From Rhodovulum visakhapatnamense (GTDB taxonomy: Bacteria; Pseudomonadota; Alphaproteobacteria; Rhodobacterales; Rhodobacteraceae), in contig NZ_SOEB01000008.1 of the NCBI RefSeq assembly GCF_004365965.1, forward strand, positions 1 to 64,000: a stretch of DNA of 64,000 nt, in the 5' to 3' direction. Within the stretch, counting starts at the first letter, position 1. The number at the start of each line of letters is the position of its first letter. A program made the translations under genes and the position numbers. Below the pieces are notes generated by a model that did not search any database, was not told the origin of the DNA, and saw only the letters and a program-made list of their open reading frames with translations. This document shows, one piece after another, positions 42,687-51,699 of the stretch.

Positions 42687-44021
42687 CTAAAGCAGCCGGC
42701 GCAGCAGCCAGAACGGCCCGGCGACGAGGCCAAGCAGCAGCGCCGCCTCGACCGGACGCCCCTCGGCCAGAACCGCCATGCTGCCTGCGGCCAGTGCCGC
42801 CAGGGTCAGCGCCGGTGCCCTTCGGAGCCGCAACGCCAGCGCCCCGGCCAGCGCCAGCAACACCAGACCGAGGCCCATGGCCAGCAGCTGCGCCAGCGCC
42901 CTCAGTTCCGGCGACACGGCGATCTCGGGTCCGAGGGGTCCCAGCAGGCCCGACAGCAGCAGACCGCCGCCAGCCGCGAAGGCAAGACCCGCCGCGATGG
43001 CGGGGACCGCGGGCCGGAGGCGCGCGCCGACCCGCTGCGCGGTCCGGGCCAGCGCGGCGCGGTTGGTGCGCAGCTCGAACACCCCGGCCGCGACAAGGGC
43101 CGCCAGGAACGGCAAAAGCGTATAGACCGCGCGATAAAGGATCAGCGCGGCCAGCGCATCGGCCCGGCCATGCGCCCCGGTCGCGGTCAGGATCGTGGCC
43201 TCGAAAACACCAAGGCCGCCCGGCGAATGGCTGAGAATCCCCAGACTGATGGCGATGCCGAAAACCGCCAGGAATTCGAGAAAGCCGATGGACAGGTCGG
43301 GCGGGTAAAGCACGTGCAGCACCAGCCCCGACGCGACCAGATCGAACACCACCGCGCCGGTCAGCGCCACCGCCGTGCCGAAGCCGGGCATCGGAATGCG
43401 CCGCCCGAAAACCCGGACCGGCCGGCCCGCGCGGAGGCGGATCGCCCCCCAGATCAGCGCCGTCAGCGCCAGCAGCGACAGACCGATCACCGTCTGCAGC
43501 AGCGGCGAAAGCGGCAGAACGCCCTCGATACTGGCCGGATGCACGGCAAGGACCGCGCCATAAAGCACCAGCGCCCCAAGCGAATAGGCGAGACTGTTAT
43601 GGGCAAACAGCACCGCCACCTGCGAGGCGCCCAGACCGAAGACAGAATAGACCCGGTAGCGCACCCCGACGCCGGTCACATAGGCGGCGCCCAGCAGGTT
43701 CGAGACCGCCGTCGCCGCCGCCCCGGTGGCCACCGACACCCGCCCCGGCACCCGACCCGGAGCGATCTCTTTAAGGCACAGCAGATCGAGCGCCCCGATA
43801 AAGACGAAACTGACGAGCGTTCCCAGCACCGCAAGCGCGATCTGCGGCCGCGTCACGGCCTGCAAGCCATCGGTGATCTCGGAGAACTCGATCTGGCGCG
43901 TGGCTTCGCGCAGCAGCCAGACCGCGATACCGATGAAGGCCGCGGTCAGCAACAGGCGGCCCGAGCGCGCCAGTTTCCTGCGCGGGGCCGGATCGGGCCG
44001 GCTTGTCATGCGCTCTGTCAC
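42687..44021 (-). CDS. UPF0104/MprF-flippase-like membrane protein
   Basis: A 444-residue protein with ten or more helices of the lysylphosphatidylglycerol synthetase transmembrane region (UPF0104/YbhN) family. Landmarks are LSAV-type TAVSNLLGAAYVTGVGVRYR, SLAYSLGALVLYGA and the conserved SHSPGGLGVFEATIL near residue 260. There is no cytoplasmic aminoacyl-transferase domain, so it is the flippase-like half only. In other bacteria this membrane region translocates lipids. The C-terminal 90 residues add further Ala/Leu-rich helices. Confidence 0.82.
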   Translation of the reverse strand: MTERMTSRPDPAPRRKLARSGRLLLTAAFIGIAVWLLREATRQIEFSEITDGLQAVTRPQIALAVLGTLVSFVFIGALDLLCLKEIAPGRVPGRVSVATGAAATAVSNLLGAAYVTGVGVRYRVYSVFGLGASQVAVLFAHNSLAYSLGALVLYGAVLAVHPASIEGVLPLSPLLQTVIGLSLLALTALIWGAIRLRAGRPVRVFGRRIPMPGFGTAVALTGAVVFDLVASGLVLHVLYPPDLSIGFLEFLAVFGIAISLGILSHSPGGLGVFEATILTATGAHGRADALAALILYRAVYTLLPFLAALVAAGVFELRTNRAALARTAQRVGARLRPAVPAIAAGLAFAAGGGLLLSGLLGPLGPEIAVSPELRALAQLLAMGLGLVLLALAGALALRLRRAPALTLAALAAGSMAVLAEGRPVEAALLLGLVAGPFWLLRRLL

Positions 44022-44387
44022 CCGCGCTCCCTCGTTCTCGTCTCACTGGCCTCAGAACGGCCGGGCTCGTCCCTTTTCGCCCCCGGATCGAAGACCGGAC
44101 CGAAGACCGGATCGGTCGCGGCAAGGCTGTCTGCGGCGCGCTATGACATGCACCGCTTTCGGGGCGTCTCAACCCCTGTTGCGTCATTCCCGGGTGATGG
44201 CGAAAGGAAAAACACCCCCTCCGGCCGGGCATGGCCCCGTCCCCGCCCCCCCGCCCCGGCGGGCGACTTTGTCCCCGTGAATTTTCGGGCTGGACCTGCA
44301 CGCGGCAAACCGCCACTGACATTTCCGCTTGCATCGCCCCATATCCAGTCCGAAACCCCAGCTAGCTATCAGTCAGAGAGGTGCAAC
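44022..44387. other. Intergenic region with a probable promoter
   Basis: A 366-base divergent stretch without a supported gene. It contains a 12-base tandem repeat (CGAAGACCGGA-type, about 44086-44111). At the right end CTGACA (44316-44321) and CATATC (44340-44345), spaced by 18 bases, make a plausible promoter for the gene at 44388. The right half is AT-richer than the surroundings. Confidence 0.5.
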
Positions 44388-44960
44388 ATGCCGTCCCTAC
44401 GGAAGCTCATCGGCCAGGGAGGCCGGATCGCGCTCTTTTTGCTGGCGCTCTATCTTGTCGTGCTGTGCGGACTGCTGATCGGTCCGACCTTCACGGCGGT
44501 CTGTCTTGTGGTGCTGGCCGTGGTCGGGGGCTGTGTGCTGTACCTGCGCAACCCGGACCGCGCGGATCACTGGAAGAGCGCCCTGCCGCGACGCACCCGC
44601 CGCGAGACCGCGCCCGCCGCCACCCCGGTCGTGCCTGCATCCGCGACCGACCTGCAGGACCGGCCGGTCCAGCTGCCCGCGCTCCGCGACCCCGCGCTCG
44701 ACCGCGAGGACGAGCGGCCCCCGCGACTGACCATGCTCGATACGCTGGGCTGGGAAACCCCCGCCGCGATGGCGCGGGACTTCGCCGTGCTCGGCCTAGC
44801 GGGCCTCGGGCTGGCGATCGTGGGCTACACCCTGCCGGCCTGGCCGGTCCTGTCCTGGATCGCCGGGTTGCTGAAGGTGGTGGGCGTGCTGCTGGTGCTG
44901 TTCAGCTCGGGCGTGCTCTATTCCTTCGGGCGCGAACTGTTCTGGCGCGGCCGCGGCTAG
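44388..44960 (+). CDS. Unrecognised inner-membrane protein
   Basis: A 190-residue protein. Two adjacent hydrophobic helices lie at about 12-55 (IALFLLALYLVVLCGLLIG, then VCLVVLAVVGGCVLYL). A charged, Pro/Arg/Asp-rich cytoplasmic or periplasmic stretch runs from about 58 to 125. Two more helices follow at about 130-180 (FAVLGLAGLGLAIVGYTL and LLKVVGVLLVLFSSGVLY), and the end is FGRELFWRGRG. I do not recognise a family. AGAGAGGTG precedes the ATG at 44388. Confidence 0.65.
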   Translation: MPSLRKLIGQGGRIALFLLALYLVVLCGLLIGPTFTAVCLVVLAVVGGCVLYLRNPDRADHWKSALPRRTRRETAPAATPVVPASATDLQDRPVQLPALRDPALDREDERPPRLTMLDTLGWETPAAMARDFAVLGLAGLGLAIVGYTLPAWPVLSWIAGLLKVVGVLLVLFSSGVLYSFGRELFWRGRG

Positions 44961-45060
44961 ACCGTCGGCCTGCCTCACACCCACAGCGCGCGGCCCAAGG
45001 GCCGCGGACCACGTGGTCAGGTTGCGCGCCGGTGCGGTGTGCGTTAGCCATAATGACGCC

Positions 45061-45185
45061 TTTACCCCAGGACATGCCACTGAATTCAAAGGGAGTTTCT
45101 ATATACCATTTAACTACAAACTATAATCATTATAGAAAAAGAAACGCTTCCGGCTTAAGCCCTCTGTCAACCTATGCGTTTGGAG
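45061..45185 (+). promoter_or_regulatory. AT-rich control region with a perfect palindrome upstream of the chemoreceptor gene
   Basis: About 100 bases are strikingly AT-rich against the local background. CTATAATCATTATAG at 45121-45135 is a perfect 7-1-7 palindrome that contains an exact TATAAT. No good -35 is spaced 17 bases upstream, so an activator or another sigma factor may be used. The ribosome-binding site GGAGGAGG follows at 45182. Confidence 0.5.
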
Positions 45186-45195
45186 GAGGTTCACG

Positions 45196-46554
45196 ATGTT
45201 CGGCCGGTCAAAGCGAAACAGCGCGGCGAAGGATGAAGCCGATCTGGCGAAGGCATTCTTCGCGGTGATCGACCGCACGCAGGCGACGATCCAGTTCAGG
45301 CCGGACGGCACGATCATCACCGCCAATGCGAACTTTCTCAACGCGCTCGGCTATACCGAGGCCGAGATCGCCGGGCGGCACCATTCGATGTTCGTGGACC
45401 CCGACCATGTCAAGACACCGGCCTACAAGGCCTTCTGGGACGGGCTGGGCAACGGTCAATCCTTCACCGACCAGTTCCCGCGGGTCCGGAAGAACGGTTC
45501 GATCATCTGGATCCAGGCGACCTATGCCCCCTGCCTCGACGAGAACGGCCACACCACCCGGGTGATCAAGATCGCGACCGACATCACCGAGCGCCATGAT
45601 GGCATCGACGAAATCGCCAAGGGGCTGGAACGGCTTCAGTCGGGCGATCTTTCGCACCGCGTGCCGGGATCGAGCCTGCCGGACATCGCCGCGCTGGCCG
45701 ATGCCTATAACAGCGCCGTCGGTCAGCTTTCCACCACCATCGCCACCGTCAAGAACGTCTCCAGCATCGTCGAACGGACCGCTCAGGAAGTCGGCCAGGC
45801 CTCGTCCGACCTGTCGCGGCGGACCGAAACACAGGCCGCCACGCTGGAAGAAACCGCCGCCGCCATCGACGAACTGACGGCAACGGTCCGGAGCGCGGCC
45901 AGCGCCATCAAGGATGTCGAACAGTCGGCCGACCGCGCCATGGCCACGGCCGAAAGCGGCGGGCGGGTCGTCAGCGACGCGGTCGAGGCGATGGCCCGGA
46001 TCGACGGCTCGTCCAAGAAGATCTCGCAGATCCTCACGGTGATGAAGGATATCGCCTTCCAGACCAATCTTCTGGCGCTGAATGCCGGGGTCGAGGCCGC
46101 CCGCGCGGGCGAAGCCGGGCGCGGCTTTGCCGTGGTCGCCTCCGAGGTGCGGGCCCTGGCCCAGCGCTCGGGCGAGGCCTCGGGGGAAATCAGCGTGCTG
46201 GTTCGGGAAAGCACCGAAAACGTCAAGCTCGGGGTCGGCCTGGTGAACAATGCCGGCAGCGAACTGACCCGGATCATCGACGCCATGTCCGGCATGCGCG
46301 AACATATCTCGCAAATCGCAACAGGCGCCTCGGAACAGGCGATCACGCTGAACGAGATCAACACCGGAGTCGGTCAACTCGACACCGTGACCCAGCAAAA
46401 CGCGGCGATGGTCGAACAGGCGACCGCGGCCAGCCAGGGTCTGGCATCGGAGGCGCGCGAGCTTGCGGCGCAGGTGTCGATTTTCCGCACCGCCAATGAC
46501 GGATATCCGGCGGCCGGCTCGGTCGTGCCGTTCCGCTCGTCGAACGCCGCCTAG
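45196..46554 (+). CDS. Soluble methyl-accepting chemotaxis protein with PAS domain
   Basis: A 452-residue chemoreceptor with no membrane helix. Residues about 12-130 are a PAS sensor ([20 protein letters not shown], then [20 protein letters not shown]). Residues about 140-180 resemble a HAMP segment ([20 protein letters not shown]). The signalling hairpin tip is intact: [20 protein letters not shown] and [20 protein letters not shown], which bind CheA and CheW. The Glu/Gln-rich methylation helices flank it. It would sense a cytoplasmic signal such as redox or a small ligand. No che genes are nearby; the AT-rich palindrome upstream may be its operator. Confidence 0.92.
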   Translation: MFGRSKRNSAAKDEADLAKAFFAVIDRTQATIQFRPDGTIITANANFLNALGYTEAEIAGRHHSMFVDPDHVKTPAYKAFWDGLGNGQSFTDQFPRVRKNGSIIWIQATYAPCLDENGHTTRVIKIATDITERHDGIDEIAKGLERLQSGDLSHRVPGSSLPDIAALADAYNSAVGQLSTTIATVKNVSSIVERTAQEVGQASSDLSRRTETQAATLEETAAAIDELTATVRSAASAIKDVEQSADRAMATAESGGRVVSDAVEAMARIDGSSKKISQILTVMKDIAFQTNLLALNAGVEAARAGEAGRGFAVVASEVRALAQRSGEASGEISVLVRESTENVKLGVGLVNNAGSELTRIIDAMSGMREHISQIATGASEQAITLNEINTGVGQLDTVTQQNAAMVEQATAASQGLASEARELAAQVSIFRTANDGYPAAGSVVPFRSSNAA

Positions 46555-46824
46555 GATCGGAAAAGTGAATGATTCCGGCGGCGTGCCTGCCGGGATCGCG
46601 TCGGGGCAGAGGGGAGGCCCTGCCCGCCTGATGTGCCGCGCTTCGGCGGCCCGGGCATTGTCGCTTCCCCTATGCACGATCCCGGTCATCACCGGGATGG
46701 CGACCCCTCAGGCGCCTGAGCCCAGGATACCGGCCCCCGACGGCGCCAGGAGGTCTGTCCTGTCGGCCGGAGCGCGCAATCCCGGTCAGGGCAGCCCCGG
46801 CAGGATCGGGCGCGGCGCCCTCTG

Positions 46825-47073
46825 CTAAAGAACCCGGAAAAGCTTGTCGCGGGCGGTCTGGCCGCGCACCAGGTCCAGCCGGGATTTCGGAACGCCCAGC
46901 GCCTTGGCCAGAAGCTTCGTCACCGCGGCATTGGCCTTGCCGTCCTCGGGAACCACGGTGACGTAGACCCTGATCTGCCCCTCCTCGGCCAGAATCCGGT
47001 CGCGCGAGGCCCGGGGCGTCACCCGCACCGCGATTTCGGTGCCGGGCACCGCCAGATGGGTCAGATCGGTCAT
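46825..47073 (-). CDS. DUF167 (YggU-type) family protein
   Basis: An 82-residue protein of the YggU/UPF0235 family. The pattern is VRVTPRASRDRI near residue 20, EDGKANAAVTKLLAKALGVP in the middle, and LDLVRGQTARDKLFRVL at the end. The fold is small alpha/beta with unknown function. The start at 47073 fits the family length; the reading frame continues upstream through the 45-base tandem repeat but those codons are not part of the domain. It diverges from the nitroreductase gene at 47213. Confidence 0.85.
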   Translation of the reverse strand: MTDLTHLAVPGTEIAVRVTPRASRDRILAEEGQIRVYVTVVPEDGKANAAVTKLLAKALGVPKSRLDLVRGQTARDKLFRVL

Positions 47074-47102
47074 GCCCGCCTTGCTGCCCCGGCCACGGCG
47101 GC

Positions 47103-47192
47103 GCGTCAAGCCGGGCTTGAACCCCGCCCCCGACCGCCGCCATATAGGCGTCAAGCCGGGCTTGAACCCCGCCCCCGACCGCCGCCATATAG
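47103..47192 (+). repeat. Two tandem 45-base repeats carrying promoter-like elements
   Basis: Units at 47103-47147 and 47148-47192 appear identical by eye, and a third partial start follows at 47193. Each contains the palindrome TCAAGC-CGG-GCTTGA, a TTGAAC box and, 18 bases on, CATATA. The repeat lies between divergent yggU and the nitroreductase gene, so the second gene has a duplicated promoter region. Confidence 0.85.
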
Positions 47193-47212
47193 GCGTAAAG
47201 AGGAGGTGGCCC

Positions 47213-47791
47213 ATGCCCGACCCGCGCCCCGAGGTGCTCGACTTCCTGCTGACCCGCCGGTCGCGCCCCGCCAAGACCCTGGCCGAACCCGGCCCGACCC
47301 GCGACGCGCTGATCCCGATCCTGACCGCCGCCGCCCGCAGCCCCGATCACGGCAAGCTTGAACCCTGGCGCTTCATCGTGCTGGAAAAGCCCGCGCTGAC
47401 CCGGCTCGAAGCGCTGGTCCGGACGCGGGGAGCCGCCCTTGGCCAGCCCGAGGAGGCCATCGCCAAGGCCGCCTCGGCCTATGCGCAAAGCCCGCTGGCC
47501 GTGGTCGTCGTCTCGGCGCCGAAACCCTCGTCCAAGGTGCCCGAGATCGAGCAGATCCATTCCGCCGGCGCCGTGTGCCTGGCGCTGCTGAATGCCGCGC
47601 TTGCCTCGGGCTGGGGCGCCAACTGGCTGACCGGCTGGCCCGCCCATGACCGCGGCTTCCTGGCCGAGGGTCTGGGGCTGGCCGAGACCGAAACCGTCGC
47701 GGGGATCGTCCATATCGGCACCGAAACGGCGGCACCGCCCGACCGGCCGCGCCCCGACATCACCGCAATCACCGAATGGGTATCCGAATGA
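47213..47791 (+). CDS. Nitroreductase family protein (YdjA-like)
   Basis: A 192-residue FMN-binding oxidoreductase. The phosphate-contacting Arg pair is in LLTRRSRPAKTL, the Ser/His region is AAARSPDHGKLEPWRFIVL, the dimer helix is HSAGAVCLALLNAALASGWG, and GLAETETVAGIVHIG precedes the C-terminal strand. It resembles E. coli YdjA, the small type. GAGGAGGTG precedes the ATG at 47213. The next gene starts at an ATGA overlap with its stop, so the two are coupled. The duplicated 45-base element upstream may double its promoter. Confidence 0.88.
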   Translation: MPDPRPEVLDFLLTRRSRPAKTLAEPGPTRDALIPILTAAARSPDHGKLEPWRFIVLEKPALTRLEALVRTRGAALGQPEEAIAKAASAYAQSPLAVVVVSAPKPSSKVPEIEQIHSAGAVCLALLNAALASGWGANWLTGWPAHDRGFLAEGLGLAETETVAGIVHIGTETAAPPDRPRPDITAITEWVSE

Positions 47792-48492
47792 TCCTGACCG
47801 CCTTTCTCAAGACGCTGGGCCAGATCGGCGACCGGGCGTTCCGCCGGGTGCTGTTTCTGGGCGTCGGCCTGTCGGTGCTGCTGCTGGCCGCGATCTATGC
47901 CGCGATCTTCTTCCTTATCGGCTGGCTCGTCCCCGACAGCTTTACACTGCCCTGGATCGGCGAGGTCAATTGGGTCGACGAGATCCTGTCGGGCGCCTCG
48001 TTCCTGCTGATGATCGTGATGTCGGTGTTTCTGATGGTGCCGGTGGCCTCGGCCTTCACGGGCATCTTCCTTGACGACGTGGCCGAGGCGGTCGAGGCGC
48101 GGCACTATCCGACCCTGCCGCCGGTCGCCCCGATCCCGGTCTTCGACCAGATCCGCGACAGTCTTGGCTTTCTTGGCGTCGTGCTGGCGGTCAACCTCGT
48201 GGCGCTGGTGCTTTACTTCTTCGTCGGACCGTTCGCGCCGTTCCTTTTCTGGGCGGTGAACGGGTTCCTTCTGGGGCGAGAATATTTCCAGATGGCGGCG
48301 ATGCGGCGGCTCGGCCGTCAGGGCGCGCGCGAGCTGCGCAGCCGCCATGGCGCGACGATCTTCCTGGCCGGGCTGCTGATGGCGGTGCCGCTGAGCCTGC
48401 CCTTGGTGAACCTCGTCATCCCGATCCTCGGCGCGGCGGTCTTCACCCATCTGGTCAACCGCCTGATCGCCGCCCGCCCGGCAGCGGCCTGA
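47788..48492 (+). CDS. EI24/CysZ-like membrane protein
   Basis: A 234-residue inner-membrane protein with about four to six hydrophobic segments. The EI24/CysZ pattern is visible: a long first helix with VLFLGVGLSVLLLAAIYAAI, VPVASAFTGIFLDDVAEAVE in the middle and LFWAVNGFLLGREYFQMAAM, then a C-terminal helix pair (ALLMAVPLS-like at GLLMAVPLSLPLVNLVIPIL). In E. coli CysZ is a sulfate transporter; this branch is uncharacterised. It overlaps the nitroreductase gene by ATGA. Confidence 0.82.
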   Translation: MILTAFLKTLGQIGDRAFRRVLFLGVGLSVLLLAAIYAAIFFLIGWLVPDSFTLPWIGEVNWVDEILSGASFLLMIVMSVFLMVPVASAFTGIFLDDVAEAVEARHYPTLPPVAPIPVFDQIRDSLGFLGVVLAVNLVALVLYFFVGPFAPFLFWAVNGFLLGREYFQMAAMRRLGRQGARELRSRHGATIFLAGLLMAVPLSLPLVNLVIPILGAAVFTHLVNRLIAARPAAA

Positions 48493-48562
48493 AAACCGCC
48501 CTTCGCCGTTGCGGCGCCCCCCGGCGATTGGTAATGGCAGCTTACCAAAGCGAGGGAAGGCA

Positions 48563-49726
48563 ATGCCCGTCATCACCACGATCGAAGACCTGCACCGGAT
48601 TTACAGACGCCGCGTGCCCAAGATGTTCTACGACTACTGCGAGACGGGCAGCTGGACCGAACAGACCTTCCGCGACAACAGTTCGGATTTCGCGAAGATC
48701 CGGCTGCGCCAGCGGGTCGCGGTCGACATGGAGGGCCGCTCGACCGCCACGCGGATGATCGGGCAGGATGTGGCGATGCCGGTGGCCCTGGCGCCGGTCG
48801 GGCTGACCGGCATGCAGGCCGCCGATGGCGAGATCAAGGCCGCCCGCGCCGCCGAAAAATTCGGCGTGCCTTTTACCCTGTCGACCATGTCGATCTGTTC
48901 CATCGAGGACGTCGCGGCCCATACCAAAAAGCCGTTCTGGTTCCAGCTTTACGTGATGCGCGACCAGGACTACCTCGCCAACCTGATCGAGCGGGCCAGG
49001 GCCGCGAACTGCTCGGCGCTGGTGTTGACGCTCGATCTGCAGATCCTCGGCCAGCGCCACAAGGATCTTAAGAACGGCCTGTCGGCCCCGCCCAAGATGA
49101 CCCTCCCGACCATGGCGAACCTGGCCACCAAATGGGGCTGGGGGCTTGAGATGCTGCAAACGAAACGCCGCTTCTTCGGCAACATCATCGGGCACGCCAA
49201 GGGCGTCACCGACGCCTCGTCGCTGGTCGACTGGACGGCCGGCAATTTCGACCCGCGGCTCGACTGGTCGCAGGTGAAGAAGCTGAAAGACGACTGGGGC
49301 GGCAAGCTGATCCTCAAGGGCATTCTCGATGCCGAGGACGCACGCCGCGCGCTCGATGTCGGGGCCGATGCCATCGTCGTGTCGAACCATGGCGGGCGGC
49401 AGCTCGACGGCGCACTCAGCTCGATCCGCGCGCTGCCCTCGATCCTGCGGGCCGTGGGCGACCAGATCGAGGTGCATGTCGATGGCGGCATCCGGTCCGG
49501 GCAGGACGTGCTGAAGGCGGTCGCGCTGGGGGCCAAGGGCACCTATATCGGCCGCGCTTTCATCTACGGGCTGGGCGCGATGGGCGAGGCGGGCGTGACC
49601 CGGGCGCTGGAGGTGATCCACAAGGAGCTCGACACCACCATGGCGCTGTGCGGTCGCAAGACCATCGCCGGGCTCGACCGCGACATCCTGCTGGTGCCGA
49701 GGGATTTCGAGGGCGACTGGGTCTGA
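48563..49726 (+). CDS. lldD: FMN-dependent alpha-hydroxy-acid (L-lactate) dehydrogenase
   Basis: A 387-residue TIM-barrel flavoenzyme. FMN and substrate residues are in FYDYCETGSWTEQTFRDN (Tyr), VALAPVGLTGMQAADGEI, FQLYVMRDQDYL, LILKGILDAEDA (Lys), and SNHGGRQLDGALSSI, which holds the catalytic His and Arg. The C-terminal GRAFIYGLGAMGEAGV binds the FMN phosphate. The cytochrome-fused form is excluded by length. L-lactate oxidation to pyruvate is the most likely reaction; glycolate or mandelate are alternatives. GAGGGAAGG precedes the start at 48563. Confidence 0.9.
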   Translation: MPVITTIEDLHRIYRRRVPKMFYDYCETGSWTEQTFRDNSSDFAKIRLRQRVAVDMEGRSTATRMIGQDVAMPVALAPVGLTGMQAADGEIKAARAAEKFGVPFTLSTMSICSIEDVAAHTKKPFWFQLYVMRDQDYLANLIERARAANCSALVLTLDLQILGQRHKDLKNGLSAPPKMTLPTMANLATKWGWGLEMLQTKRRFFGNIIGHAKGVTDASSLVDWTAGNFDPRLDWSQVKKLKDDWGGKLILKGILDAEDARRALDVGADAIVVSNHGGRQLDGALSSIRALPSILRAVGDQIEVHVDGGIRSGQDVLKAVALGAKGTYIGRAFIYGLGAMGEAGVTRALEVIHKELDTTMALCGRKTIAGLDRDILLVPRDFEGDWV

Positions 49727-49853
49727 ACGAGGCCTGACTTGGGCCTGAGCGGCCCATTTTCCCCCTTTCAATCCGGCCCCGGCTCGGCTATGGGCACGGC
49801 TTCATCGGGCATACACCCTTGGAGGATGCCCACAACCTTAGGAGAATAGACCA

Positions 49854-50468
49854 ATGGCTGGTGAGATCCCTGATCTTAACGCCACGGTACGGACGGGGAC
49901 AGGCAAGGGGGCCGCTCGTCAAGCACGCCGTGAGAACCTCGTCCCCGGTATCGTCTATGGCGGCGGCGCCGAGCCGCTTCCGATCAACCTCAAGTACAAC
50001 GAGCTGCTGAAGCGCCTGAAGGCGGGCCGCTTCCTCTCGACGCTGTTCAACCTGAAGGTCGACGGTCAGGAAGACGTGCGGGTGATCTGCCGCGGCGTTC
50101 AGCGCGACGTGGTCAAGGACCTGCCGACCCATGTGGACCTGATGCGGCTGCGCCGCACCTCGCGGATCAACCTCTTCATCCCGGTCGAGTTCGTGGGAGA
50201 AGAGAAATCCCCGGGCCTCAAGCGCGGCGGTGTTCTGACCGTGGTCCGTCCCGAGGTCGAACTGGTGGTCACCGCCGGCGACATCCCGGAGAAACTGACG
50301 GTCGACGTCTCGGCGCTGAACATCGGGGACATTGTCCACATCTCGGACATTGCGCTGCCCGAAGGCACCACGCCGACCATCACCGGCCGCGACTTCGTGA
50401 TCGCCAACATCTCGGCCCCGTCGGGCCTGCGCTCGGCGGATAACGAGGAAGAGGCGGTCGAGGAATAA
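49854..50468 (+). CDS. rplY: 50S ribosomal protein L25/general stress protein Ctc
   Basis: A 204-residue long-form L25 that binds 5S rRNA. The N-terminal L25 domain is about residues 1-95 ([40 protein letters not shown]), and the TL5/CTC C-terminal domain runs from about 100 to 190 ([22 protein letters not shown]). TAGGAGAA precedes the ATG. A GGGCAT/ATGCCC pair (49807-49831) sits in the leader. pth lies downstream, the usual partner, but here two minus-strand genes and a terminator separate them. Confidence 0.95.
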   Translation: MAGEIPDLNATVRTGTGKGAARQARRENLVPGIVYGGGAEPLPINLKYNELLKRLKAGRFLSTLFNLKVDGQEDVRVICRGVQRDVVKDLPTHVDLMRLRRTSRINLFIPVEFVGEEKSPGLKRGGVLTVVRPEVELVVTAGDIPEKLTVDVSALNIGDIVHISDIALPEGTTPTITGRDFVIANISAPSGLRSADNEEEAVEE

Positions 50469-50505
50469 TCGGCTGCCGCTGGCGGATCGCCGCAAGCTTT
50501 CGACG

Positions 50506-50531
50506 AACGGGGCCCGCTGGGCCCCGTTTTC
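50506..50531 (+). terminator. Rho-independent terminator after rplY
   Basis: ACGGGGCCC pairs perfectly with GGGCCCCGT around a three-base loop, followed by TTT. It ends the rplY message before the convergent gene at 50541. Confidence 0.9.
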
Positions 50532-50540
50532 CTTTGGCGG

Positions 50541-51074
50541 CTAGCGCAGCATCGCAGGGTCGCCCGGCGGGGCATCGGGGTCGATCGACCCGAACAGCCC
50601 CGGCAGGCGCAGGCAAAGCCGGTGAATCTGCCCCGCCTCGGAACTGCCTGCAGGGGTCGAGACGCCCCCGGGCCACCAGGCGGCCTGCAGGGCCTGCTGG
50701 CTTTCGGCATCGATCCGGGGGCGAAGATAGCGCCGCTCGAATTCGTCGATCCAGCCCAGCTGAAACCACAGCGTCTGGCGATCCGCCGACCAGGTGCCGG
50801 GGCCATCCTCATGATCGAGGCGGCGCCAGTGCTGGCCGATCATGTCGCGCGCCCAGGCCGCACAAAGGATGCCCGCCTGCAGCCGCGCCGTCGCCACCCC
50901 GTCCGTCAGCGTGGCAGGATCGGCGCCCCAGTCACCCGTCACGGCAGCCTCGAACTGCGGGTCCATCGCAAGCGGCACGGCCCGCGCATCGCCGACCCCG
51001 CCAAGGACCGTCATCAGTACGATCAGGCTGTGCAGGGGAAACCACAGGAAGAGAACTCGGACCGGGTCACGCAT
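50541..51074 (-). CDS. Unrecognised exported protein
   Basis: A 177-residue protein with an N-terminal hydrophobic export signal (VLFLWFPLHSLIVLMTVLGG, cleavage probably near GDARA). The mature part has three Trp-rich helical segments (ILCAAWARDMIGQHWRRLDH, TLWFQLGWIDEFERRYLRP) and ends in a Pro/Asp-rich stretch. There is no lipobox. I do not recognise a family. It sits on the opposite strand between rplY and pth, interrupting the pair's usual adjacency. The ATG at 51074 was chosen because the signal peptide starts there; the frame is open further upstream without a feature. Confidence 0.6.
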   Translation of the reverse strand: MRDPVRVLFLWFPLHSLIVLMTVLGGVGDARAVPLAMDPQFEAAVTGDWGADPATLTDGVATARLQAGILCAAWARDMIGQHWRRLDHEDGPGTWSADRQTLWFQLGWIDEFERRYLRPRIDAESQQALQAAWWPGGVSTPAGSSEAGQIHRLCLRLPGLFGSIDPDAPPGDPAMLR

Positions 51075-51294
51075 GGGAATGCCTCGCCGTCTGGATCGAC
51101 CCCAGCCATGGGGCTTGACAGACAGGGTAGGCACGGGGGCGTTGCCAAAGGGTTTCCCCCCCGGCCCCGGAGCAACGCGCGCGGTACGGGGCGCGCCCGC
51201 GATGCCCGCGCCCCCTCTACAAGCCTGAGTCCGAAGACTATTCGAGAAGATCGGTGGCCCCCGCAGCACTGCGGGGCCCCCCGGTGGGGCCGGT

Positions 51295-51606
51295 CTAGCT
51301 CAGGGCCTGGACCGATTCGAAGATCTCCAGTTCGGGCGGCTCCAGATACATGTCGGACGGCCCCTTGGCGCCCTTATGCGCCGCGCGGAAGGCCTCGGAT
51401 TTCATCCAGGCCGCAAAGGCGGCCTCGCTCTCCCAGAAGGTATGCGAGGCGTAAAGCCGGTAGGTCTCCTTGTCGGGACCCTTCAGCAGGTGAAACCCGA
51501 CGAACCCCGGCACCGTCTTCAGATGGCTGTCGCGGGTCTTCCAGACCTCCTCGAACGCCTCTTCACAGCCCGGCTTTACCTTGAAACGGTTCATCGTCAG
51601 ATACAT
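51295..51606 (-). CDS. Antibiotic biosynthesis monooxygenase-like (ABM) domain protein
   Basis: A 103-residue ferredoxin-like alpha+beta protein of the ABM superfamily. The pattern is [18 protein letters not shown], then [20 protein letters not shown] and [20 protein letters not shown]. Relatives include haem-degrading IsdG-type enzymes and small quinol oxygenases; the IsdG-specific Asn, Trp and His cannot be confirmed here (Trp in FAAWMKS and His in FRAAHKG are present, as in IsdG-like proteins). It is divergent from pth. A GC-rich hairpin without a T-run lies just beyond its stop (51252-51278). Confidence 0.85.
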   Translation of the reverse strand: MYLTMNRFKVKPGCEEAFEEVWKTRDSHLKTVPGFVGFHLLKGPDKETYRLYASHTFWESEAAFAAWMKSEAFRAAHKGAKGPSDMYLEPPELEIFESVQALS

Positions 51607-51699
51607 GGGTCGCCTCCTCGTTCCCGATCCGGCCGGTTCTGGCCTTTTGCCGCAGTTCAGGGCATCAAGGACAAAAGAGCAAGCGGCAGGAGATCACGA

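Noticed and set aside
47103-47192. Possible CRISPR array
   Set aside because: Only two tandem units without spacers; this is a simple duplication, not alternating repeat and spacer.
51252-51278. GC-rich hairpin near the end of the ABM gene as a terminator
   Set aside because: The stem is good but neither strand has a T-run after it, so I mention it only with the gene.
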